Assembly (NCBI GenBank): GCA_020631735.1
Contig: CM036168.1
Coordinates: forward strand, 96,266,932-96,330,931
From: Saccharum officinarum
Taxonomy: Eukaryota; Streptophyta; Magnoliopsida; Poales; Poaceae
DNA: 64,000 nucleotides
Reading direction: 5' to 3'
The notes below the pieces were generated by a model. The model searched no databases. It worked only from the letters and a program-made list of their open reading frames with translations, and was not told where the DNA came from. Made by a program: the position numbers and the translations under genes. This document shows positions 42,071-52,353 of this stretch, piece by piece. Position 1 is the first letter of the stretch, and each line of letters starts with the position of its first letter.

Positions 42071-45000
42071 ATGCCTTATTATCAGCATCTCCTTGTTGCT
42101 GCCATCATCGTTGTTGCCAGTAAACTAGGAGATGGCCTATGCCGCCAAGACGAGAAGACCGCTCTAATCCTCCTCAAGAAGGGCTTCCGCTTCGACCATG
42201 CGCTTTCAGAGCTATCCTCCTGGCAGGCGAGCTTTGAATCCGACTGCTGCACCTGGCAAGGCATAACATGCGGTGATGCCGGCACAACAGATGTCCAGGT
42301 GGTTGTTTCACTGGACCTCACCGATCTCACCATCTCCGGTAACCTCAGCTCTGCTCTCTTCACGCTTACATCCCTTCGCTTCCTTAGCCTTGCCAACAAT
42401 AACTTCAGGGGAATCCCTCTGCCAAGCGCTGGCTTTGAGAGGCTCAGCAACCTCACCTACCTTAACCTCTCCAGCTGTGGCTTCGTCGGCCAAGTGCCCA
42501 GTACCATTGCCCGGCTTCCCAACTTGGAGACCCTTCATATCTCCGGTGCCTTCACCTGGGACACTCTAGGGCAACAAGCAACTCCCTCCCTAGAGTTAAA
42601 AGAACCTACTCTTGACACCCTGATCACCAACCTGAACAGCCTCCAGAGGCTATATCTCGATTATGTTAACATTTCTGTTGCTGACGCCGATGCTAATTCA
42701 AGTTCCAGGCATTCCCTCCGAGAGCTGAGGCTGTCAGACTGCTGGGTCACCGGGCCTATTGCAACTTCTCTTATTCCAAAGTTAAGGTCACTATCAAAGC
42801 TGATACTGGACGACTGTATATTTAGCCATCCAACAATGGAATCCTTTACTGGATTTGATGAATTATCTTCCTTGCGGGTTCTTAGCCTCAGGAACTCTGG
42901 GCTGACGGGAACCTTTCCTTCATCAAGGATATTTTCCATCAAGAGTTTGACAGTGCTAGATTTGTCATGGAACACCATGCTGCATGGGGAGCTGCCTGAG
43001 TTCACGCCAGGCAGTGCTTTACAGAGTTTGGTGCTTTCCCGCACAATGTTCTCCGGAAACATACCGGAATCTATTGTCAACCTCAACCTCATTACACTGG
43101 ACCTTTCCAGTTGCCTCTTCTATGGAGCTATGCCGTCCTTTGCTAAATGGACGATGGTTCAGGAGGTGGATTTGTCAAATAACAACCTGACTGGATCGTT
43201 ACCTTCGGATGGGTACAGTGCTCTACATAACCTCACCGGGGTTTATCTCAGCGATAACTCACTCTCCGGTGAGATACCTGCAAATTTATTTTCTCACCCT
43301 TGTTTGCTAGTGTTGGACCTCGGACAAAATAATTTCACTGGCCACCTAACGGTGCATTCAAATGCATCTTCTAGGTTGCAGTATCTTTTTCTAGGCGAAA
43401 ATAATCTGCAAGGGCCAATTCCAGAGTCATTGTCCAAGCTTTCAGGGCTCACAAGGTTGGATCTCTCATCCAACAATCTCACGGGTACCATGGAACTAAG
43501 TGTGATCAAGAATTTGAGGAACCTCTCTCTTCTCTACCTATCGGACAACAAGCTGTCTATTCTTGACAAAGGTGATGCTAGATCTTATGTCGGATATCCC
43601 AATATTGTGTCCTTGGGGTTGGCATCGTGCAACTTAACAAAGCTGCCTGCATTCTTGATGTATCAGAATGAAGTTGAACGGTTGGACCTCTCAGACAACA
43701 GCATTGCCGGGCCCATACCTGATTGGATTTGGAGGGCTGGAGCAAATGATTTCTACTACATCAACCTCTCCCATAATTTATTCACCAGTATCCAGGGGGA
43801 CATCTTAGCACCCTCATATCTCTACCTAGATCTCCATTCTAACATGATTGGGGGCCATCTCCCTGTTCCCCCACTCAACACTTCGTTCTTGGACTGCTCC
43901 AACAACCATTTCACTCACTCGATTCCAACAAAGTTTCTGTCAGGTCTGACTTATGCGAATTTCCTGTCATTATCAAACAATATGCTCACAGGAGAAATCC
44001 CACCTATGATCTGCAACACAAGCAATCTCGAAGTCCTTGACCTTTCTTTTAACAGTTTGGGTGGCATAATACCACCCTGTCTGTTACAGGAGACCAAGAA
44101 CATTGCTGTGTTGAACTTGAGAGGCAACAATTTCCAGGGATCACTGCCCCAAAATATCAGCAAAGGGTGTGCACTCCAAACGGTAAATATCAACGCCAAC
44201 AAGCTGGAGGGGAAGCTACCAAAGCCTCTGGTCAACTGTAAGATGCTAGAGGTTCTAGATGTCGGGGACAACCAGATAGCAGACACTTTTCCAGACTGGT
44301 TAAGAGACCTCTCTCGGTTGAGAGTGCTTGTTCTGCGATCAAATAGATTCCATGGCCCCATTTCCATCAGTGATGGAACAAATTTCTTTCCAGCATTGCA
44401 AGTCTTTGACATATCTTCGAACAGTTTCAATGGTAGTTTACCAGCAAAGTGCTTGGAGAGACTGAAAGCAATGATTAACTCTTCCCAAGTCGAAAGCCAG
44501 GCTCAGGCAATTGGGTACCAGTATTTGACTGACACATACTACGAGAACTCTGTCACTGTGACGTTAAAGGGACTGGATGTGACGCTTGTAAGGATCCTGT
44601 CTACCTTCAAATCCATTGATGTCTCAAAGAATAGCTTTGATGGTATCATACCCAGCGAGATTGGCGAACTCAAGCTTCTCAAAGTGCTGAACCTATCAAG
44701 GAACTCATTTGCTGGTGGGATCCCCTCCCAGATGTCGAGCATGGTGCAGCTGGAATCACTGGACCTCTCTCACAACCGTCTCTCAGGAGACATCCCTCCG
44801 AGCTTGACATCCCTTACTTTTCTTGAGGTCCTGGACCTCTCTTACAACCATTTATCTGGGCCGGTTCCGCAGTCTGCTCAGTTCTTGACTTTCCCGAACA
44901 CGTCCTATGTGGGGAACGACGGATTGTGTGGGAGTCCACTTTCTCATGGGTGCGACAGGCCTGAATCGAGGACTAGAGATGATGTTGATAATGATTCAGA

Positions 45001-45154
45001 GAACTGTGATATTCTGTCTATTGAGGTAGGGGTTGCTTGTGGCTTGGCAGCTGTGACCGGATGCTTGCTGTTCTCGAGCCGAGGGAGATGGTGGTTTACC
45101 ACACATATCGACTCTTTCTTGCTGCATTTCCACCATGGCTACCATTGCTGCTAG
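42071..45154 (+). CDS. LRR receptor-like protein, Cf/Ve class (1,027 aa)
   Basis: Intronless gene for a cell-surface receptor-like protein without a kinase. Residues 1-24 are a signal peptide ending near DGLC. The LRR N-cap follows, with CRQDEKTALILLKKGF and the Cys pair in DCCTWQGITC. About 28-30 extracellular LRRs run to residue 950 (LDLSSNNLTG, GEIPPMICN), with a break near 805-840 (TVTLKGLDVTL) as in Cf and Ve proteins. An acidic spacer (RDDVDNDSEN) precedes a transmembrane helix at about 985-1002 and a short cytosolic tail that starts RGRWWFTTHID. RLPs of this class sense pathogen or self peptides with SOBIR1/BAK1 kinases; the ligand here is unknown. The frame is intact. The last residues (HHGYHCC) look like a family-atypical end, and C-terminal truncation is possible. 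A hAT element sits in the promoter region. Confidence 0.92.
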   Translation: MPYYQHLLVAAIIVVASKLGDGLCRQDEKTALILLKKGFRFDHALSELSSWQASFESDCCTWQGITCGDAGTTDVQVVVSLDLTDLTISGNLSSALFTLTSLRFLSLANNNFRGIPLPSAGFERLSNLTYLNLSSCGFVGQVPSTIARLPNLETLHISGAFTWDTLGQQATPSLELKEPTLDTLITNLNSLQRLYLDYVNISVADADANSSSRHSLRELRLSDCWVTGPIATSLIPKLRSLSKLILDDCIFSHPTMESFTGFDELSSLRVLSLRNSGLTGTFPSSRIFSIKSLTVLDLSWNTMLHGELPEFTPGSALQSLVLSRTMFSGNIPESIVNLNLITLDLSSCLFYGAMPSFAKWTMVQEVDLSNNNLTGSLPSDGYSALHNLTGVYLSDNSLSGEIPANLFSHPCLLVLDLGQNNFTGHLTVHSNASSRLQYLFLGENNLQGPIPESLSKLSGLTRLDLSSNNLTGTMELSVIKNLRNLSLLYLSDNKLSILDKGDARSYVGYPNIVSLGLASCNLTKLPAFLMYQNEVERLDLSDNSIAGPIPDWIWRAGANDFYYINLSHNLFTSIQGDILAPSYLYLDLHSNMIGGHLPVPPLNTSFLDCSNNHFTHSIPTKFLSGLTYANFLSLSNNMLTGEIPPMICNTSNLEVLDLSFNSLGGIIPPCLLQETKNIAVLNLRGNNFQGSLPQNISKGCALQTVNINANKLEGKLPKPLVNCKMLEVLDVGDNQIADTFPDWLRDLSRLRVLVLRSNRFHGPISISDGTNFFPALQVFDISSNSFNGSLPAKCLERLKAMINSSQVESQAQAIGYQYLTDTYYENSVTVTLKGLDVTLVRILSTFKSIDVSKNSFDGIIPSEIGELKLLKVLNLSRNSFAGGIPSQMSSMVQLESLDLSHNRLSGDIPPSLTSLTFLEVLDLSYNHLSGPVPQSAQFLTFPNTSYVGNDGLCGSPLSHGCDRPESRTRDDVDNDSENCDILSIEVGVACGLAAVTGCLLFSSRGRWWFTTHIDSFLLHFHHGYHCC

Positions 45155-45632
45155 GCGGTAGGTGCAGCTACTGGGATCTGCTCGTGATTAATGCCGTTGT
45201 GTATCCTCATTTATCAGCCACAAAGAAACACTGATGTAGTAATAGCTGGTATTGTAATGCTTGAAGATGATTCTTAGGTTTATATGTTCAGTATCTTGTA
45301 CTCCGTGTATGCACAATAACAGCCCCACACCCTGATGAGGAGATAGTAGAGGAAGACAATAGAACCGATTGTTAAGCTGCAGAGCACATATGGAGGTAAA
45401 TAGTTGTGTGAATTTAATATCTTCAGTGTATTTATATTGTTTACAGTGTATGAAAGACATGCTGATTACAAATGGAAAGGTTGTAAGATATTGAACATTG
45501 AAAACATAACTACACATAATTCACAAATGGCAGTAATATCAGGAATTTGGGTACTGTCTGGAGGCACGAAATTTATTAATCATCAGGTCTGCCCACATCC
45601 CCAATTCCACATAAATAAATTCCATGCCTCTA
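45155..45632 (+). other. 3' flank of the receptor-like protein gene
   Basis: Probable 3' untranslated region and intergenic DNA. No further gene seen. Confidence 0.5.
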
Positions 45633-45637
45633 GTCCT

Positions 45638-45754
45638 TGTTAGGGAATGAGAATCTATTGATTTGGGCTAACCCTAGAAGGGTAGCTATATAGGTAACCA
45701 TACATGGGCCTCATGGGCCTAGCCTCATGGGCCTAATACACATATATTCCAACA
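45638..45754 (-). repeat. 3' LTR of short-LTR copia (117 bp)
   Basis: Plus-strand ends TGTTAGGGAATG and TATTCCAACA. It carries a 14-bp tandem duplication absent from the other LTR. Confidence 0.92.
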
Positions 45755-45842
45755 CCCCCCGCAGTCTGAACTACCGGCGCAGCGGAGTTCCAGGCTGAAC
45801 AAGAAGAAGAAAGAACACACACATATCCCCCCACAGACGCAA

Positions 45843-48800
45843 CTAGCCACTGGTGATGTTGAGGCTGGAGCGAAACTCGGTGAAGGTCGAGGACGGGAGG
45901 CTTTTGGTGAAGATGTCCGCGAACTGGGAGGTGGTCGGAACATGAAGGACCCGCACCTCGCCCATTGCCACACGATCACGGACAAAGTGTAGGTCGATCT
46001 CCACGTGCTTCATCCGCTGGTGTTGGATGGGATTGGTGAAGAGGTAAACCGCACTGACATTGTCGCAGTAGATCAGTGTGCTCCGGAAGGGCGGAGTGTG
46101 CAGCTCAGCCAGAAGCTGCCGGAGCCAGGAGGCCTCAGCCACGCCTCAAGATGGCAACGGGTACGTACCCGATGGGTAGTGCTCACCCGTACCCGTACCC
46201 GCACCCGCAAAATTTTACCCGTCGGGTTACCCGTACCCGCATGTGGGTAAAAAAATAGTTCCATACCCGTACCCGCCGGGTAATTCTCACCCGACGGGTA
46301 ACCCGTACCCGATAACATACCCGAAAATTACTTAAAAATATCAAATAGTCACATGCAAAAATAAATAATTCTAAGCTTCCAACAAGTTATAAACATGCTA
46401 ACAAATACTATTAGCATCATTACAACAAAGACAATGTACTAGAAATATAGTGGATGTCTCAATGGGCCAAATTCATAACTTATATGCGCTAAAATAACTG
46501 AGGTTGGCTAGTTATTTTTGCGGGTATGTCTTACCCGCGGGTATGCGGGTATGGGTAGTATACACCCGCACCTGTACCCGCATACCCGATGGGTATAGGA
46601 TTTTGCCCAATAACATACCCACGGGTAGAAAATTCATTCCATACCCGCCTCTTTATCGGGTAATACCCGTCGGGTACTCGGGTTTCGGGTACCCGTTGCC
46701 ATCTCTAGCCACGCCGTTAGCGACAGCGCGGTACTCCGCCTCGGCACTGGACCGGGAGACCACAGGCTGGCGCTTAGACGACCAGGACACCAGGTTGCCG
46801 CCCAAGAAGACAGCGTAGCCGGAGGTGGAGCGCCGAGTGTCCGGACACCCTGCCCAGTCAGCGTCAGTGTAGACGACAAGGTCGGCGGAGGAGGACCGGT
46901 GAAGTAGGAGGCCGTAGTCGATCGTGCCCCGGAGGTAGCGGAGGAGGCGCTTGAGAGCCGTGAGGTGGGGCTCCCGGGGATCATGCATGTGAAGACAGAT
47001 CTGCTGAACTGCATAGGTGATGTCCGGCCGGGTGAAGCTGAGATACTGAAGGGCACCAACAAGACTCCTGTATGCAGTGGGATCAGACACTGGGGGGCCC
47101 TCAGCCTCTGACAGCTTGCCCTGAGTATCAACCGGAGTGGAGCAGGGGTTGCAGTCAGTCATCCCAGCCCGCTCCAGGATATCCCGAGTATACTGCCGCT
47201 AGTGAAGAAGTAACCCGGCAGGACGAGGCTCAACAGTGACCCCGAGGAAATGGTGGAGCACACCCAGATCCTTCGTAGCAAACTCCTGCTGAAGAGCGGC
47301 AATGATCCGTCGGAGAAGGGGCTCATTGGAGGCTGTGAGGACAATGTCATCAACATAGAGCAACAAGTACGCAGTGTCAGCTCCATGGTGATAGATAAAC
47401 AGAGATGTATCCGACTTGGCCTCCACAAACCTCAGAGTCAGCAGGAAAGCAGCAAACCGATGGTTCCACGCCCGGGGTGCCTGCTTGAGGTCGTAGGCAG
47501 ACCATGTCAGGACGGGAGGAATCAACGAACCCCGCCGGCTGACTGCAGTACACTGTCTCGGTGAGAAGGCCGTGCAGAAAGGTATTCTTGACGTCCAGCT
47601 GATGGACGGGCCACGACCGAGCAAGCGCCAACGAGAGCACGGTGCGGACGGTGGTAGGCTTGACCACCGGGCTGAAAGTCTCATCATAGTCGACCCCAGG
47701 GCGCTGAGTGAAACCCCGGAGAACCCAGCGAGCCTTGTAGCGCTCAAGAGTGCCATCAGCCCGACGCTTGTGGGTCCAGATCCACTTGCCGGTGACGACG
47801 TTGGAGCCCGGCGGCCGGGACACCAACTCCCACGTCTGGTTGGCGAGGAGTGCGGCGTACTCCTCTTCCATCGCGCGACGCCAGTGAGGATCCAACAGGG
47901 CGTCACGGACGGAAGAGGGTACCGGGGAGACCGGCGCGTCGCCGGTCGATGCCGCAAGGGCCCGGGGTGGCAGAGTGCCAGCCGCGTGCCGTGTCACCAT
48001 CGGGTGAACATGCCGCGGGTGTCGGTGAAGAAGCGGTGGGTGGTAGACCGGCGGTGCGTCACGGGCCGGCGGGGACCGAGGTGGTGGTGTCGGTGTCCCC
48101 GGCGGAGAAGGTACCGTGAGTGGCGGCGGCCGCGGCATGCGCTGGTACACCCGTACCGGCGCTACATACCGCGAATGAGGTGCCGGGGCAGCACCGGGCG
48201 ACGGCGACCGGCACGGCCCCCCTGAGGCCGTATCGGGGAGCGAGGTCCTCGGATCGGCGCTAGACGAAGAGGTCGGGGCCGCGCCAGAGGACGACGGGCC
48301 CGGACCCGCCGAGGAGCTGGGACAGGTGCCCGGCAAGGAGCGCGGCGAAGCAGTACCTGCAGGAGACCACGGAAAAGGTGGCTGGACCACCGTGTCAGCG
48401 GGAAAGAGGGAGGGGGATCAGGAAAAGGAGTGGTGGTGGGTGTGGTGGAGAAGGGAAAGACGGACTCATCGAACACCACATGACGAGAGATGAGTACCCG
48501 CCGGGAGGTAAGGTCAAAGCATCGGTACCCTTTGTGATCCGAGGAGTACCCGAGGATGACACAGAGAGTGGAGCGGGGGTCCAGCTTTTGAGAAGAAGTG
48601 GCAGCGGTGTTGGGGTAACACGCACACCCAAAGACGCGAAGGTGATCATACCGCGGAGGGGTACCGAACAGGGCGTGGTGTGGTGTAGGAGCGGAACAGG
48701 CAGTGGAAGGAAGACAGTTGAGGAGGTAGGTGGAGGTGTGCAAGCCCTCAGCCCAGAAACGAGCAGGGAGAGAGGCCTGAAACAGAAGGGTGCGCACGGT

Positions 48801-49774
48801 GTCGTTGGTGGTGCGAATCATGCGTTCAACTTTGCCATTCTGTGAGGAGGTATATGGGCAAGACATGCGCAACTGAACACCGTGAGAGAGGAAGAAAGCC
48901 CGGGAGGTGGAGTTATCAAACTCACGACCATTGTCACACTGTACAACCTTGATGGTAAGGCCAAACTGTGTGGACACCCAAGTGAAGAAGTGAAGGAGCG
49001 TGGAAAACGTATCAGACTTCGCACGCAAGGGAAAGGTCCACGAATAATGTGAAAAATCATCGACAACCACAAAATAGTACTTATAGCCAGAAATACTGAT
49101 AACAGGAGATGTCCATAGGTCGCAATGTACAAGATCAAAAATACGGGCCGCATGTGAAGAAGAACTATGAAAAGGAAGGCGAACATGTCGGCCCAATTGG
49201 CACGCATGACAAAATGCTCAGTGTGAGCCCGAATACACGGAATGTCGAAGCTACGACTGAGCTGCATCAGGGCATCACGTCCAGGATGGCCGAGGCGCCG
49301 GTGCCAAGTAGTAGAGGAGGTAGAGGCGGCGAAGGCAGCTGACAAAACGGACGGCGAAGAAGATGAAGTAGCCGTCGGGAAGCGAAGAGTATAAAGAGGC
49401 CCCGTGCTGTCACATCGGAGCAGAGGACGCCGGGAAGCCAAATCCTTTACAGTAAGACCAGAAGAGTCAAACTCCACAGAACAAGAATTGTCAGCTGTAA
49501 AACGACGAATAGAAAGGAGGTTGTGAACCATAGAAGGAGCGACAAGAACATCAGGAAGACGAAAGGAGCCATGAGCACCGGCGGTACCCACAGACGTGAC
49601 AGGAAGACACGAATCATTTGCGACCATAATGGATGAAGGGAGAGAGGAAGAGGGAGAGTGGACAGACGAGAGTATACCAGGGTCAGGGGTGGTGTGGTAG
49701 GTGGCACCCGAGTCGGCGATCCACTCCGGTCCGACAGGAGGTGTCAGGCTCATAGTGCTGAACGAGCGAGCCAA
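45843..49774 (-). pseudogene. Pol of the short-LTR copia (protease, integrase, RT, RNase H), frame broken, split by hAT
   Basis: Protease EWIADSGATYHTTPD near 49715. GAG-pre-integrase WHRRLGHPGRDAL. Integrase in 49196-48162: HCDLWTSPV, VVDDFSHYSWTF, VQCDNGREF, SSQNGKVERMIR. Reverse transcriptase in 48390-47199: WIWTHKRRADG, YKARWVLRGF, and YVDDIVLTAS near 47350. RNase H starts in 47162-46708 (TDADWAGCPDTRRSTSGY, VSRSSAEAEYRAVA) and resumes at 46142-45843 (LIYCDNVSAVYL, KHVEIDLHFVRD) after the hAT insertion. At least three frame changes lie between these blocks. Motif identities are certain; the lineage within copia is not assigned. Confidence 0.88.
46146..46707. mobile_element. Non-autonomous hAT-like element (562 bp) with 8-bp duplication GCCACGCC
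   Basis: Termini TCAAGATGGCAACGGGTA and, reverse-complemented, TAGAGATGGCAACGGGTA. Flanked by GCCACGCC at 46138-46145 and 46708-46715. The subterminal regions are packed with ACCCGTACCCG / CGGGTA repeats. It interrupts the RNase H of the copia element between residues read as NGVA and EASW. Confidence 0.92.
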
Positions 49775-49798
49775 GGCCGCCTGGTCCCATCCCGCAAC

Positions 49799-51531
49799 CT
49801 AAGGAGGGGTGTCGGAGGGTCCAACCCACGGAGGCGCAGTGGAGACGCCGGGAGGTGGAGCACCAGTGAACATGGCCACCGGTGGGCGAGGTGCACCTCC
49901 AGGAGCGTGGAAAGGCCACATAGAGATGCGCCCTGACCATGGGTTGTGGAACGACGGCCATGGTGTCCCCCCTGCGGTCCAATCGGTGCCTGCCCACCAG
50001 CCAGAGCCTGGGTGACACCACCGCGGCCGCCCCCGCGACCCCCACCACGGCGACGGCGACCGCCACGACCCCCCCACCCCCGCTCGGCCCGGAGGGAGGG
50101 GGACCCAGGAGAGACGACGGCGGTGTAGCGGAGAACGTGGTGGAGCAGAGGGACGCGACGGAGTAGCAGCCAGAGCCGTCGAGGAAGACGAGGACCCCGG
50201 AGAAGTGACGGACCCCGGCTGGATGCCCTGAGTGAGCTCCTCCATGACCAGGTCGTCACGGACCTGCAGGAAGGTGGGGAAGGGCCGCTGACGAGTGATC
50301 CACGTCCTGAGATGGGCGTAGCGGTCACTGAGCCCACAGAGGACGTTGAGGACCAAGATGCGATCCTCCACGGGCCAGCCGAGGTCACCAAGAGAGTCCG
50401 CCATGCCCTTCATCCGATGACAGAACTCGCCAACGGAGAGGTCGCCCTGGACGAAAGTGCGGAAGCTCGCGTCGAGACGCAGAGCCCGGGCCTCGGCACG
50501 CGTCAGGGGAGTTGCGGACGAGGTCGTGAAGGTTCAGGGAGATCGTCCCCAGGATCTAGGAGAAGACGATGCTATCGAGACGGAGCCAGGACGGTGTCTG
50601 AACGGCGACCGAGGCGTCAACAAGGACGTGGTCGTCAAGGGCGTAGCGGCGGAGAGTGAGAAGCACCAGATCCCTCCAGCGGGCGTAGAGGGCAACTCCG
50701 GCTCGAGGACGATCGGAACGAGGAGTCGAATGTTCTGCCCCCCCCGGCCTGGTAGTGCAGCTGAGTCACGAGCGGGTCGGCCGAGTCGTGCCAGAGGACG
50801 GCGGTGTGGGACACGCGGCGTCCCGACGAGGCGGAGGAGGTTGCCACAGCGTCCTGGGAGGCGGGAGAGGCGAGGAGCTGCTCCGCCTCGGCGATCTGGC
50901 GGGCCAGGGCGTCGGCCGCGTCGCGCTCACGCTCCCACACGAGGGCAGCCGCGCGCACACGAGCCTGCCCCTTCGCTGCGGCAGCCCGGGCAGCGACGAG
51001 AGCGGCGGCGAGGGCGGAGTCCGGACCCGGCGGAGGTGCAGTTGGGAGAGCTCCCGCGGCAGCACCAGGAGTAGCGCCGAGACTTGCTGCGGGAAGCAGA
51101 GTTCCCCCACTGAGCGGCAGTCCCGACAGCAGAGAAGTCCGGCCACCTGGGCGGACTGGAGCGTCCAGTTCGGCAGCAGTAGCTGCAAAATCGGCGGCTT
51201 CAGCGACAGATGGCGGCTGGTGGAGTTCCGGGCGGACACCAGGCGGCGGCGGCGGGCAGGGTGCGGCAGTGGGCGGCGGGTGGAAGCCAGGCGGGTGAGC
51301 AGCAGCCGCCCGGGCCCCATCCCCGGCCATCGCTACCGGGGCAGGTGGTGGAGGAGCCGCGCCGCTGCCCTGGGAAAGCGCCGGAGTCACGGCCAGCGCG
51401 CCTGCTGCATCCGCGCCGGCGATGGCAGGGGGGGAAGAGGCGGGTGGGGATGCCACCTGGGCCCAGGATGGGGAGGGAAGGGTAGGGAAGTAGGTATAGT
51501 AGGATGGGGGAGGAGTTGGGGGGCCGGCCAT
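49799..51531 (-). pseudogene. Gag of the short-LTR copia, frame broken
   Basis: ATG at 51531. The first part (51531-50635) is Pro/Ala-rich and low-complexity, then heads toward a gag domain. After a frame change the rest reads in 50413-49799: MKGMADSLGDLG and ILVLNVLCGLSDRYAHLRTW, typical of the copia gag_UBN2 family, followed by a Gly/Arg-rich linker. A zinc knuckle is not clear. The GC content is much higher than in the neighbouring elements. Not translatable as one protein. Confidence 0.7.
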
Positions 51532-51589
51532 GGCGCCGGCTGGGAGCGGGTGCTGGAGAGGAGAAGCAAACCCTAGGCTGCTGATACCA

Positions 51590-51692
51590 TGTTAGGGAAT
51601 GAGAATCTATTGATTTGGGCTAACCCTAGAAGGGTAGCTATATAGGTAACCATACATGGGCCTCATGGGCCTAATACACATATATTCCAACA
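51590..51692 (-). repeat. 5' LTR of short-LTR copia (103 bp)
   Basis: Same ends as the other LTR. The primer site TGGTATCAGCAGCC (51589-51576, minus) abuts it, matching the tRNA-iMet complement for the first eight bases. Confidence 0.92.
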
Positions 51693-51778
51693 GTCCTCAT
51701 AGCAAACATTGCGCCACTAAATGGTTTTAAGGATGAAAGCGTGTTGGAAACAGTCTGTAATGATATCTATACAGAAAC

Positions 51779-52336
51779 TCCTAACCGCAGACAACTTGGA
51801 TTTTAATCCACGGGAAACTTCTAACCGCAGACAACTTGCAAAAGAGAGGATGGCCACATCAGGAACACTGTGTTCTATGCAATGTGCCCTTAGAGACTGG
51901 ACTCCATCTTTGTCTCTGCTGTCCCTATGCCAAGGCAGTTTGGAGACAAATTCTTGCATGGGAACACTTCGATACTAATCTAGGACAGCAGCAGGGGGAC
52001 CCCTTGCAGATCATGTCCAGGTGGGAGAAGGCTGTTACTGTAGTGCCCCTAACAGAGCGGAAATGCTTCAACGGCATGGTCATATACACCTTTTGGAACC
52101 TCTGGAAAGAGAGAAACAGGCGCATATTCAACAACAACTATAAAATAAGTGACCAAAGACCAAAGACGACATTGAGCAAAGAAGGAGAGCTTTCGGCTAG
52201 AGGGGGCTTAGTGTTTTGAGGAGAGCATATCCTTTTCCTGCTCCCCAGGGTGTGTTAACCCTGGTTTTGCTTGTACTTGATCAACTTTTTACCCTCTTAA
52301 TTGAATGACAGAGCTCCTGCCAATTTTTCAAAAAAA
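51779..52336 (+). mobile_element. 5'-truncated L1-type LINE (558 bp) with 17-bp duplication
   Basis: Flanks GATATCTATACAGAAAC at 51762-51778 and 52337-52353 are identical. The body encodes the C-terminal zf-RVT region of a plant L1 reverse transcriptase (HCVLCNVPLETGLHLCLCCP, FWNLWKERNRRIF) in 51836-52219. It ends with TTAATTGAATGACAGAGCTC and a short A-run at 52330-52336. The 5' end holds a repeated CTAACCGCAGACAACTTG (51783 and 51822), a junction rearrangement. Only a remnant; no full-length protein. Confidence 0.9.
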
Positions 52337-52353
52337 GATATCTATACAGAAAC

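Larger units (their letters stand above)
45638..51692 (-). mobile_element. Ty1/copia element with very short LTRs (6,055 bp, including a hAT insertion)
   Basis: LTRs at 45638-45754 and 51590-51692, flanked by the 5-bp duplication GTCCT (45633-45637 and 51693-51697). Orientation is minus: primer site next to the right LTR, polypurine run GCGGGGGGTG next to the left one. The LTRs are identical except for a 14-bp tandem duplication (CCTCATGGGCCTAG type) in the left copy. Gag and pol are recognisable but broken by several frame changes, so the copy was probably mobilised in trans or has decayed in coding regions only. A hAT element (46146-46707) splits RNase H. Confidence 0.93.

Noticed and set aside
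47572..51576. Many 150-270-aa plus-strand ORFs
   Set aside because: Antisense frames in GC-rich copia gag-pol; the minus strand carries recognisable protease, integrase, RT and RNase H motifs.
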